From an uncultured Pelagibacteraceae bacterium (lineage in GTDB: Bacteria; Pseudomonadota; Alphaproteobacteria; Pelagibacterales; Pelagibacteraceae): 64,000 bases of DNA. Position 1 is the stretch's first letter. Every line of letters starts with the position of its first letter. Shown here in pieces: positions 27,095 through 35,490 of this stretch. The stretch spans positions 84,018-148,017 of the forward strand of contig CACIXF010000003.1 in the NCBI GenBank assembly GCA_902590535.1. The letters are read 5' to 3'. The notes below the pieces were generated by a model. It had not been told where the DNA came from. It worked only from the letters and a program-made list of their open reading frames with translations, and ran no database searches. Position numbers and translations under genes: made by a program.

Positions 27095-28082
27095 TATTTG
27101 AGTATGCTTTAACTATTTTAGAAACAAGTGGATGTCTAACTACATCTGAGTGATCAAAATCAACTATGGATATTTCCTTTAAATGCCCAAGCAACTCTTT
27201 TGATCGGACTAATCCTGACATGCTTTTATTTGGTAAATCAATTTGAGAAGGGTCTCCATTAACAACTATTTTTGAATTTTCTCCAATACGTGTTAAAAAC
27301 ATTTTAATCTGTGTATCAGTAGCATTTTGCGCTTCATCTAAAATTGCAAAGGAATTTTTAAGAGTTCTACCTCTCATAAAAGCTAAAGGCGCAATCTCTA
27401 TATCTCCAATCTCAATCATTCTCTGTATTTTTTCAAAGTCGAAGAGATCATATAAAGAGTCATATAAAGGTCTAAGATAAGGATCTACTTTTTCCTTCAT
27501 ATCACCTGGTAAAAATCCCAAACGCTCACCCGCTTCTACAGCCGGTCTTGAAAGAATAATTCTCTCAATCTTTTTCTCTAAAAGCATAGTTAAACCTACA
27601 GCTACTGCCAAAAAAGTTTTTCCTGTTCCCGCTGGTCCAGCTGAAATTACAATATCACTCTCCCTCAAAGCTCTCACATAGCTTTTTTGTTTTTCAGATC
27701 TAGGAATTATAGATTTCTTGGGAGTTTTGATAATGTCTGTAACATTATTATTTTTTACTTTTTCATTAATCATAAAGTTATCAACTGATGAAAGTATATC
27801 TTTATTCTCTATACTTCCATTATTAATAAATTGATTAGCCAAAAATTGAATAGCGTTTTTAATTTTTTCATTCTTTTCAGGTGTTGATTTAATTAAAATT
27901 GAATTTCCCCTTGAATACAGACTGCAATTTGTAATTTTTTCTAATTCTTGTAAATTTTTATTAAATTCTCCAACAACACCCATTAACAAGTTGTTGTCAT
28001 GAAATATAACACTTAAAGAATTGTTATCTGAATAAACAAATTTGAAAGATTGATCGATATTTTTTTTTTTTATTTCACTCAA
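27087..28082 (-). CDS. phoH: PhoH family ATPase (YbeZ-type)
   Basis: P-loop ATPase that works with YbeY in RNA metabolism. Walker A is GPAGTGKTFLAVAVGL and Walker B FAILDEAQNAT. The SRPAVEAGERLGFLPGDMKEKVDPYLRPLYDSL block is diagnostic of the PhoH/YbeZ family. The N-terminal ~110 residues are a KH-like region. At 331 aa it is a normal length. Its stop overlaps ybeY and its start follows miaB by three bases. Confidence 0.94.
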   Translation of the reverse strand: MSEIKKKNIDQSFKFVYSDNNSLSVIFHDNNLLMGVVGEFNKNLQELEKITNCSLYSRGNSILIKSTPEKNEKIKNAIQFLANQFINNGSIENKDILSSVDNFMINEKVKNNNVTDIIKTPKKSIIPRSEKQKSYVRALRESDIVISAGPAGTGKTFLAVAVGLTMLLEKKIERIILSRPAVEAGERLGFLPGDMKEKVDPYLRPLYDSLYDLFDFEKIQRMIEIGDIEIAPLAFMRGRTLKNSFAILDEAQNATDTQIKMFLTRIGENSKIVVNGDPSQIDLPNKSMSGLVRSKELLGHLKEISIVDFDHSDVVRHPLVSKIVKAYSNND

Positions 28083-28085
28083 GTT

Positions 28086-29414
28086 CTAAGCAACCTTCTG
28101 ATCCGAATTAGTTATAATTTCACCGAATAAAGTATTTCTATTACTATCTTTAATTCTTATTTGCACTATATTTCCAATATCACTCTTTTTACCATTAAAA
28201 ATTACAGATGTCATATACTCAGATCTGCCAAAAGCTTTGCTTTTATCATCGGTTAAATTTTCAACCAAAACATCTATAACTTTTCCCTTCAATGAGTTGT
28301 TCATTTGGATTTGATTTTCGAATAAAACATTTTGAATTTTTTCTAATCTTTCAAAAGAAATTTTTTTTTCAATTAAGTCTAAATCTTCAGCTACTGTTCC
28401 AGGTCTTGGACTAAAGATGAAAGAGTAAGAGTTAATAAATTTAACCCTTTCAATTAAATTAAAGGTATCTTTAAAATCCTGATCTTCTTCACCGGGATAA
28501 CCTATAATAAAATCACTTGAAAATTCTATCTTTGGATTAATTTCTTTTAATTTATCAAAAGTATTTAGATATTCCTCAATAGTATGTTTTCTATTCATTG
28601 AGTTTAAAATTTTATTAGATCCACTTTGAACAGGTAAATGTACAAGTGGCATTAACTTTTTAGAAGTTTTATAAACTTCAATCAAATCCTCAGTCATATC
28701 TTTTGGGTGAGATGTTGTGTATCTAAGTCTTTTAATTTCAGATATTTTTTCAATATTTAAAATCAAATCTGATAGTCTATATCCTTCATTATCATAAGCA
28801 TTTACATTTTGACCAAGTAAAATTATTTCTTTTGCACCATTATCAGCTAAATATTTTGCTTCATCCAAAATTTGTTTAAATGGTCTCGAATATTCTGGTC
28901 CTCTTGTAAATGGAACCACACAAAAATGACAAAACTTATCACATCCTTCTTGAATGGTTAAAAAAGATGAAACTTTTCCAGCTTCATTTTTTATTTTGCT
29001 TAAATATTTAAATTTAGAAACCGCATCAAACTCAGTCTCTTCTATCTTTTTCTTTTTTTTAATATAATTTAAAATTGTATCATTAATTTTATGATAAGCT
29101 TGAGGACCAATAACTAAATCTATGTAAGGTTCTCTTTTAAGCATTTCTTGGTTTTCTGCTTGAGCAACACAACCTGCAATGATCACCAATGGTTTTTTTT
29201 TAGATCTAAAAATTTTTTTTACTCTACCTATTTCATGATAAACTTTTTCTTTTGCTTTATCCCTAATGTGACATGTGTTTAAAAGATAACAGTTTGCTTC
29301 CTCATATTTTTCTGTTTTTTCATAACCAATTTTTTTGACTGAATCATATATTCTATTAGAGTCATACTCATTCATTTGACATCCAAAAGTTTTAATAAAT
29401 ATTTTTTGATTCAT
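28086..29414 (-). CDS. miaB: tRNA-2-methylthio-N6-dimethylallyladenosine synthase MiaB
   Basis: Radical-SAM methylthiotransferase modifying A37 of tRNAs reading U-starting codons. The N-terminal domain has the three auxiliary-cluster cysteines (FGCQMNEYDS, LNTCHIRD, AGCVAQAE). The radical SAM motif is GCDKFCHFCVVP (CxxxCxxC). A C-terminal TRAM domain follows. At 442 aa it is a normal length. It lies two bases downstream of the Fur-family gene. Confidence 0.97.
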   Translation of the reverse strand: MNQKIFIKTFGCQMNEYDSNRIYDSVKKIGYEKTEKYEEANCYLLNTCHIRDKAKEKVYHEIGRVKKIFRSKKKPLVIIAGCVAQAENQEMLKREPYIDLVIGPQAYHKINDTILNYIKKKKKIEETEFDAVSKFKYLSKIKNEAGKVSSFLTIQEGCDKFCHFCVVPFTRGPEYSRPFKQILDEAKYLADNGAKEIILLGQNVNAYDNEGYRLSDLILNIEKISEIKRLRYTTSHPKDMTEDLIEVYKTSKKLMPLVHLPVQSGSNKILNSMNRKHTIEEYLNTFDKLKEINPKIEFSSDFIIGYPGEEDQDFKDTFNLIERVKFINSYSFIFSPRPGTVAEDLDLIEKKISFERLEKIQNVLFENQIQMNNSLKGKVIDVLVENLTDDKSKAFGRSEYMTSVIFNGKKSDIGNIVQIRIKDSNRNTLFGEIITNSDQKVA

Positions 29415-29416
29415 AA

Positions 29417-29830
29417 TTATTGGGATTTTTTCTTAACCCCATATAATTCTAATTTATGGTCTACTAATTTATATCCGTATTTTTCTGCAACTTTTTTTTG
29501 CAACTTTTCAATTTCTTCGTCTACAAATTCTATGATTTCACCAGTTTTAACATCTATTAAATGATCATGATGACCTTCATTAAGCTCCTCATATCTTGCT
29601 TTCCCACCTTTAAACTCATGCTTTGTTAATATTCCAGACTCTTCAAATAGTTTTACTGTTCTATAAACAGTTGCAATACTTATTTTTGCATCAATTTTAG
29701 ATACTCTATTATAAAGCTCATCTACATCCGGGTGGTCAGAAGACTCCGACATTACTTGCGCAATTACTCTTCTTTGATCAGTTAATTTAACTCCTTTTGC
29801 TATACATTTTTGCTCTATTGTTTCTGACAT
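29417..29830 (-). CDS. Fur/Mur-family metal-responsive regulator
   Basis: Second Fur-superfamily gene in the window, distinct from irr. The sequence KLTDQRRVIAQVM, ISIATVYRTVKLFEESGIL, KARYEELNEGHHDHLIDVKTGEIIEFVDEEIEKLQ and VDHKLELYG matches the alphaproteobacterial Fur/Mur group. The CxxC of enterobacterial Fur is replaced by a DVKTG turn, and the C-terminal cysteine pair is missing. In rhizobia this branch senses manganese (Mur). Whether iron or manganese is the ligand here cannot be told from sequence. 137 aa, in operon with miaB. Confidence 0.88.
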   Translation of the reverse strand: MSETIEQKCIAKGVKLTDQRRVIAQVMSESSDHPDVDELYNRVSKIDAKISIATVYRTVKLFEESGILTKHEFKGGKARYEELNEGHHDHLIDVKTGEIIEFVDEEIEKLQKKVAEKYGYKLVDHKLELYGVKKKSQ

Positions 29831-29838
29831 AAATAATT

Positions 29839-30225
29839 TTAACTTAAATAAATAGGGTTAATCAAATTTTTTTTAACATTAAATTTATCACACAAATGAG
29901 GGATATTTTCGTATTTTATGTCTTTTTCACCTTTAAAATCTTGAATGCTATAACAGTAGTAATCAATATTATTAGTTAAATTAAATGCTTTAACTATAGA
30001 AAGTGAATTTCTTATTCCCGCAAAACTTCCAGGCCCTCTATTTAAATAAATTGTATTAATATCTTTCAAGTTTAACTGTTTAGAATTTAAAAAATCATTA
30101 ATAATTAAAGTTAATTTTTCATAATTAATTTTAGTATTCTCTTTAGTAATATTATAAATATCATTACTAGTTATGATCATTAAAAAAATTTTTTCACTGG
30201 CTACATCAATTATCAGTTTATTCAT
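29839..30225 (-). CDS. tsaB: Truncated TsaB-type tRNA threonylcarbamoyladenosine factor
   Basis: TsaB pairs with TsaD and TsaE to make t6A37 in tRNA. The start MNKLIIDVASEKIFLMI (30225) gives the first ASKHA strand-turn, and LNRGPGSFAGIRNSLSIVKAF is the family signature (GPGSFTGxR). The track start at 30276 adds 17 unsupported residues. At 128 aa it is far shorter than the roughly 200-230 aa of typical TsaB, lacking most of the C-terminal lobe. rimI, usually next to it, is absent. Its 5' end overlaps a divergent deacetylase gene by 53 bases. Confidence 0.8.
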   Translation of the reverse strand: MNKLIIDVASEKIFLMIITSNDIYNITKENTKINYEKLTLIINDFLNSKQLNLKDINTIYLNRGPGSFAGIRNSLSIVKAFNLTNNIDYYCYSIQDFKGEKDIKYENIPHLCDKFNVKKNLINPIYLS

Positions 30226-31234
30226 AATTATTTTATTTTCTAATATCAGTTCTAAATCAGATGAAAATAATATCAAATACTATTCCAATGATGAAGGAAT
30301 TCTATCAATTATGTATCATCGTTTTAATGAGAATAAGTACCCCTCAACCAATATTAAAATGGATATATTTGAGGAACATATAAATATTATTAAGAACTCA
30401 GATTTTAATTTTCATAATCCAAATAATTTTGATGAACAGTTTAATAAACCAAAACAAAAAAAAGAAATTCTTATAACTATCGATGATGCTTTTGAATCTT
30501 TTTATACTGAAGCATGGCCTTATCTAAAAGAAAATAAAATTCCGTTTATTTTATTTGTTTCAACTGAACCAGTGGGAAAAAGAGGTTACATGACTTGGGA
30601 GCAAATTAAAGAGGTTGAAGGTAATGAATTTGCAAATATAGGACATCATTCTCACACTCATGAATATCTCATAGATGTAAGTAATGAAGAGTTTATTTTA
30701 GATATTGAAACGGCTAATAAAATTTTTCTAAGAGAACTTGGTTATATCCCTAACCTATTCTCATATCCCTTTGGTGAATATTCTAAATTTATGAAAGACT
30801 ATATATCTAAAAATTTCAAATATGCTTTTGGTCAGCATTCTGGTGTAATTGATTTAAATAAAAATAAATTTGAACTGCCTAGATTTCCAATTAATGAAAA
30901 ATATGGAGAGTTAAAAAGATTTAAATCAATTATAAATTATTTTCCCCTTGAATATAAAAAAATATTTCCTGAGGAAAAACAACTGTTTGAAAACACAAAC
31001 CCTCCAAATTTCAAAGTTGAATTTTTCAAGGAGCAAAAAGATTTATCAAATATTAATTGTTATTCTAATGAAGGAAACGTTTGGGAAAAATCAAAAACAA
31101 GTTTTGCCAATAACTCTTTAACGATTGAATTTAGAGAACCATTTAAACCTAGAAGAGGGAGAATTAATTGCTCTCTAAATGATAATGGAAAATGGAGATG
31201 GTTTGGTATTCAATTCCCTATAAAGACTCAGTAA
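30173..31234 (+). CDS. Exported polysaccharide deacetylase (NodB-like)
   Basis: A 353-aa secreted or membrane-anchored carbohydrate esterase 4 family enzyme that removes acetyl groups from a polysaccharide. A hydrophobic N-terminus (IIKKIFSLATSIISLFIIILF) acts as signal or anchor. NodB motif 1 appears as TIDDAFESFY (metal Asp, with Ala in place of the usual Gly), motif 2 as HHSHTHEYL and motif 3 as FSYPFGEYS. A C-terminal extension (about 260-353) is unassigned. The signal-peptide coding region overlaps tsaB on the other strand. The substrate is unknown; peptidoglycan or exopolysaccharide are options. Confidence 0.82.
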   Translation: MIIKKIFSLATSIISLFIIILFSNISSKSDENNIKYYSNDEGILSIMYHRFNENKYPSTNIKMDIFEEHINIIKNSDFNFHNPNNFDEQFNKPKQKKEILITIDDAFESFYTEAWPYLKENKIPFILFVSTEPVGKRGYMTWEQIKEVEGNEFANIGHHSHTHEYLIDVSNEEFILDIETANKIFLRELGYIPNLFSYPFGEYSKFMKDYISKNFKYAFGQHSGVIDLNKNKFELPRFPINEKYGELKRFKSIINYFPLEYKKIFPEEKQLFENTNPPNFKVEFFKEQKDLSNINCYSNEGNVWEKSKTSFANNSLTIEFREPFKPRRGRINCSLNDNGKWRWFGIQFPIKTQ

Positions 31235-31236
31235 AA

Positions 31237-32301
31237 TTAAATTAAACTTTCTAAATCTTTACTAGATGGCAATAGCTTCGCCTCATCAAAATCTTTTAGG
31301 TTATTCTGTTTAATAATTTTTTGTAAAACTTCTATATATTGGCTTCCTGTTTCTGCATATTTATCTAAATGTTTAGACAAAATTAAACTATCAAGAGATT
31401 TGTTTTGATTTCTAAGTTCAGTTCTTGCTTTTCTTAAATTTCTATATGTTGAATGAGTGTTTAAATTTCTTAAGTATGCTCTTACAGATAGCTGTAAGCT
31501 ATGAAATTTCATAACTTTATGATCTTTACCTTTATCAGCATTTTTAGGTTTTAATCCTTCTCCAGACCAAGTCCATTGTCCGAATAAAGCGTTTCCCTTT
31601 AAAGCAAATCTTGATGTACCCCAACCGGTTTCTTTAGCTGCTTGAGCTATTGCTAATGAAATTGGTATTTCATCCATTCTTACTTTTAAAGTAGATAAAT
31701 CATTTTTTCTTACACCGTATTGTTTATATTTTTTTTCTAACCATTTTTTTTCAATATCGGTGTTGCTGTTCTTATTTAAAATTGTAAATAACCTTTTTCT
31801 ATCAACCCTGATTTTGTTGTTTTCCTTAACTATTAGAGGAAGAACAATCTTTATAAACATTTCTTTTCTTTTTTTAGTATTTCCAATATTTTTAATTTCG
31901 TTTGGTAGAAGACCAATATCTATTGGTTTTACTAATTTTGTATCTCTTACATCTTTTAAATTATAATTTACCTCTTTAAATAGTGACTCAATCTCAGCTG
32001 TTGTATATCTGACTAGATTAATTTCAGAATTATTTTCCTCTAAAATATCATACAATAAATCTCTTTCATCAGAATCTGTTGTTGTGTCCTTTTCAATTAA
32101 TTTATCTTTATTTAAAGTATTATTTAGAATGTTTTTTGAATTATTGGTAAATTCTTTGTTATTAAAATTTTTATCTGTAAAATTAATAATTATCGGCGCT
32201 GCATAAAAGAATGAAATAAGAATAAAAGAACTTAAAAAAAACCGTGAAACTATATTAAGGCTTTTATTTTTTAAAAAACCTGATTTTTTAAATTTTCTCA
32301 T
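31237..32301 (-). CDS. Bax-like glucosaminidase-domain protein
   Basis: A 354-aa envelope protein. An N-terminal membrane segment (about residues 17-37) is followed by a long linker and a glucosaminidase domain (about 190-330): ISLAIAQAAKETGWGTSRFALKGNALFGQWTW carries the likely catalytic Glu, followed by FHSLQLSVRAYLRNLNTHSTY. This is the Bax/mannosyl-glycoprotein endo-beta-N-acetylglucosaminidase type. It probably cleaves peptidoglycan glycan strands. It is convergent with the deacetylase, leaving two bases between the stops. Confidence 0.82.
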   Translation of the reverse strand: MRKFKKSGFLKNKSLNIVSRFFLSSFILISFFYAAPIIINFTDKNFNNKEFTNNSKNILNNTLNKDKLIEKDTTTDSDERDLLYDILEENNSEINLVRYTTAEIESLFKEVNYNLKDVRDTKLVKPIDIGLLPNEIKNIGNTKKRKEMFIKIVLPLIVKENNKIRVDRKRLFTILNKNSNTDIEKKWLEKKYKQYGVRKNDLSTLKVRMDEIPISLAIAQAAKETGWGTSRFALKGNALFGQWTWSGEGLKPKNADKGKDHKVMKFHSLQLSVRAYLRNLNTHSTYRNLRKARTELRNQNKSLDSLILSKHLDKYAETGSQYIEVLQKIIKQNNLKDFDEAKLLPSSKDLESLI

Positions 32302-32307
32302 AATTAA

Positions 32308-32850
32308 TTATTGTATAGCAACAACCTCTTTTACCTCTGGTAAATAATGACATAAAAGATTTTGAACACCTTGTTTTAAAGTCATTGTTGAACTAGGACA
32401 GCCTGAACAACTCCCTTGTAATTGTACCTTAACAATTCCGTCCTTAAACTCTTTAAATTTTATATCTCCTCCGTCTCTAGCAACAGCAGGTCTTATTTTT
32501 TCTTCTAAAATTTTTACAATTTTTGATTCAATTTCACTTAAATCTAAATCTTCTTCTTTTATATTTTCATCAATTACAAACTCTTTACCATCTGCATAAA
32601 AATCATTTATTAGAGAAATTACGATATGCTTTATTTCGTCCCACTTAATGTTTTCTTTCTTATTAACTGAAATAAAATCTTGACCTAAAAAAATACCCTC
32701 AACACCATTTATTGACAAAATATTTTTCACCAATTCATTTTTCATATCTTCTTTATTTGTAATTTCATAAGGACCACTGTTCGAAACTTTCTTCCCAGGA
32801 AGAAATTTCAAAGAATTCGGATTCGGTGTTACTTCTGTTTGAACGAACAT
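32308..32850 (-). CDS. nfuA: Nfu-type Fe-S cluster carrier
   Basis: A 180-aa scaffold/carrier delivering [4Fe-4S] clusters to apoproteins. The N-terminal Nfu_N domain (FVQTEVTPNPNSLKFLPG) is followed by the NifU C-terminal domain with GSCSGCPSSTMTLKQGVQNLL, whose CxxC binds the cluster. This two-domain form is typical of alphaproteobacteria. Clients in this window could include MiaB, Nth and the CCG Fe-S protein. It follows trpS on the minus strand after 52 bases. Confidence 0.93.
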   Translation of the reverse strand: MFVQTEVTPNPNSLKFLPGKKVSNSGPYEITNKEDMKNELVKNILSINGVEGIFLGQDFISVNKKENIKWDEIKHIVISLINDFYADGKEFVIDENIKEEDLDLSEIESKIVKILEEKIRPAVARDGGDIKFKEFKDGIVKVQLQGSCSGCPSSTMTLKQGVQNLLCHYLPEVKEVVAIQ

Positions 32851-32902
32851 AAATTATATATAATGAATATTTTAAAAATTAAAACTTGATAATAAACTTT
32901 TA

Positions 32903-33904
32903 TTAAAAACCTACTATTTCTTTAATTCTTTCAATCTTTTTGGATGCAATTAAATTAGCTTTTTCAACTCCATCTAGAAGTATTTCATCTAAATAACTTT
33001 TGTCTCCTAAAAGTTTTTTTATCTCATTAGAAATAGGTTCAATTTTATTCACAAGTTCTTCAGCTAATTGTTCTTTAAATTCTGAAAAGTTTTTACCTGC
33101 GAAATTTTTTACTGAGTTTTCTAATGTGGAGTTAGTTAAACTTGAATATATTCCTAAAAGATTTTTCGCTTCTAATCTTTCATCAAGCACTTTTATATCT
33201 TGTGGCATAGGCAAAGGATCAGTTTTCGCTTTTTTGATTTTGTTTACTATTTGATCTTTGTTATCTGTTAAATTTATTCTACTTAAATCTGATAACTCTG
33301 ATTTACTCATTTTTTTTGAACCATCTTTTAAACTCATTATTCTTGAAAATTCTTTTTGAATTAAAGGTTCAGGAACTTGAAGAAAATTATCTAATTCAAA
33401 ATCGTTATTAAATTTTTGAGCTATATCTCTACATAACTCCAAATGTTGCTTTTGATCATCACCTACTGGTACATGAGTAGCATCATATAAAAGAATATCA
33501 GCTGCCATTAAAACTGGATAGGAGTATAATCCTATGCTGGCTTTCTCTTTATCTTTACCGGCTTTTTCCTTAAATTGAGTCATTCTATTCAACCAGCCCA
33601 TTCTGGCAACACAGCTTAATATCCATGCTCCTTCAGCATGAGCAGCTACTCTAGATTGATTAAAAATAATACTTTTTTTCGGATCTATTCCACTTGCAAT
33701 AAAAGTTGCAACAGTTTCTCTAATATTATTTTTTAATTCTTTAGGATCTTGCTTTACCGTAATTGCATGTAGATCAACCACACAAAAAATACATTTATTG
33801 CTATTATCATTATTTAAGTCTACAAAATTTTTTATAGCTCCTAAATAATTTCCTAGATGAAGATTACCTGTAGGCTGTACTCCAGAAAAAATTTTTTTAC
33901 CCAT
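32903..33904 (-). CDS. trpS: Tryptophanyl-tRNA synthetase
   Basis: Class I aminoacyl-tRNA synthetase. The HIGH-type motif is [12 protein letters not shown] and the KMSKS loop is [22 protein letters not shown] and [15 protein letters not shown] are standard TrpRS blocks. At 333 aa it is a normal bacterial length. It is preceded by murJ with a four-base gap, a pair often linked in alphaproteobacteria. No leader peptide or attenuator is possible at this spacing. Confidence 0.97.
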   Translation of the reverse strand: MGKKIFSGVQPTGNLHLGNYLGAIKNFVDLNNDNSNKCIFCVVDLHAITVKQDPKELKNNIRETVATFIASGIDPKKSIIFNQSRVAAHAEGAWILSCVARMGWLNRMTQFKEKAGKDKEKASIGLYSYPVLMAADILLYDATHVPVGDDQKQHLELCRDIAQKFNNDFELDNFLQVPEPLIQKEFSRIMSLKDGSKKMSKSELSDLSRINLTDNKDQIVNKIKKAKTDPLPMPQDIKVLDERLEAKNLLGIYSSLTNSTLENSVKNFAGKNFSEFKEQLAEELVNKIEPISNEIKKLLGDKSYLDEILLDGVEKANLIASKKIERIKEIVGF

Positions 33905-33908
33905 AAAA

Positions 33909-35438
33909 TTAATACTTTAATTTAATATCACTCATTTGAAAAGCTTTGATAAAATAACAAACAATTAAATAAAATAATAATCCCAATATAACAGATAAAA
34001 CTAAATATAAAGATTTGATTGATTGATTAAATGCTAAATCGTTTTGGAAAAAATTTAACAAAAAGTCAAAAAATAAACCCATCATAATTGACGCAAAAAT
34101 TATTTTAATAAATTTAATAAAAAATATTTGATTAAAATAAAATAGTTGTCGATTTTTTAAAAATAAAAATAATAATATTGAATTAAACCAAGATGAAATA
34201 GATGTGGCTATTGGAATTATTATAAAACCAATTTCACTAAAATAATAAATACTAATAAAAATATTTAGCATTACTGAGATTAAAGAAATGTAAAATGGAG
34301 TTTTTGTATCATGGTTTGCAAAGAAAAAACTTGAAAAAACTTTTATCAAGGCGAAAGCAGGCAGACCTAATGCAAAATAATATAAAGCCAAACTTGAGTT
34401 GTTAACTGAATTTTCATTAAAAGAACCATAACCAAATAAAGCTGAAATAATTTGTTCTGATCCAATTATCAAACCGATAGTTGCTGGAAGACTTAAAAAT
34501 AAACTTAATTCGAGAGCTTTATTTTGTATTTGCAAAATCTTATTTTTTTTTCCAGATTGTATATGTCTTGATAGCTGTGGAAGAATCACAACACCAATAG
34601 CAATACCAGCTATCGCTAAATTAATTTGATAAATTCTATCTGCATAATATAAATAAGAAACTGCACTCGCTTGAAATGATGCTATTATCGTTCCAATTAA
34701 GATATTTATTTGAGTTACTCCAGAGGAAAAAATACTTGGTAAAAGTTTTTTAAAAAAAAACTTAACTTTATTACTTACTTTTAAATTAAAATTAAATTTA
34801 AGTGAATAATATTTTAATACATATTTATATAAAAATATTAATTGTAAAACACCAGCAAAAGAAACACCATAAGACAAATAATAAACTAACTGATCACCTA
34901 AAGATTTTGAAAAAATCAATACTAAAATTAAAACAATATTCAAAATTATTGGTGCTGCGGCTGGAGCTGCAAATTTATTATGCGAATTTAAAATTGCGGA
35001 AAAAAAAGAAGCTAAGCAAATAAAAAGTAAAAAAGGAAAAGTAATTCTTGTTAAATTTATAGCAACTTCCATTTTTTCTAGATCACCCACAAATCCTGGA
35101 GCAATAATTGAAACAAACGCAGGCATGAAAATTTCAATTATTATTGTTAAAAATAACAACCCTAAAAAAAGGAGATTAAAAATATCGTTAGCAAATTTGT
35201 TTGACTGTTTTTTTCCCTTAGTAATTTCTGATGAATAACTTGGAACGAATGCTGCATTAAATGTGCCTTCAGCAAACAATCTTCTAAAAGTATTTGGAAT
35301 TCTAAATGCTACAAAAAAAGCATCAGCCAACATCCCTGTTCCCAGAAAAATTGCTATTAAAATATCTCTTAAATAACCCAGCAATCTACTAATGATAGTA
35401 TATAAACCAAATGTGCCTGTTGACTTAAGTAAGTTCAT
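33909..35438 (-). CDS. murJ: Lipid II flippase MurJ
   Basis: MOP-superfamily transporter that flips the peptidoglycan precursor lipid II across the inner membrane. The hallmark N-terminus [24 protein letters not shown] and [29 protein letters not shown] are present. Roughly 14 hydrophobic segments fill the 509 aa, the normal length. It diverges from maeB across 52 bases once maeB's proper start is used. Confidence 0.96.
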   Translation of the reverse strand: MNLLKSTGTFGLYTIISRLLGYLRDILIAIFLGTGMLADAFFVAFRIPNTFRRLFAEGTFNAAFVPSYSSEITKGKKQSNKFANDIFNLLFLGLLFLTIIIEIFMPAFVSIIAPGFVGDLEKMEVAINLTRITFPFLLFICLASFFSAILNSHNKFAAPAAAPIILNIVLILVLIFSKSLGDQLVYYLSYGVSFAGVLQLIFLYKYVLKYYSLKFNFNLKVSNKVKFFFKKLLPSIFSSGVTQINILIGTIIASFQASAVSYLYYADRIYQINLAIAGIAIGVVILPQLSRHIQSGKKNKILQIQNKALELSLFLSLPATIGLIIGSEQIISALFGYGSFNENSVNNSSLALYYFALGLPAFALIKVFSSFFFANHDTKTPFYISLISVMLNIFISIYYFSEIGFIIIPIATSISSWFNSILLFLFLKNRQLFYFNQIFFIKFIKIIFASIMMGLFFDFLLNFFQNDLAFNQSIKSLYLVLSVILGLLFYLIVCYFIKAFQMSDIKLKY

Positions 35439-35490
35439 AAATAATATTAGTCTTAATTTTACCCCAATTGTACACTTATTGTTATCAGAA

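Noticed and set aside
35392-35490. ORF-track extension of maeB into murJ
   Set aside because: The 33 extra residues are antisense to the murJ start and do not match malic enzymes; ATG 35491 fits.
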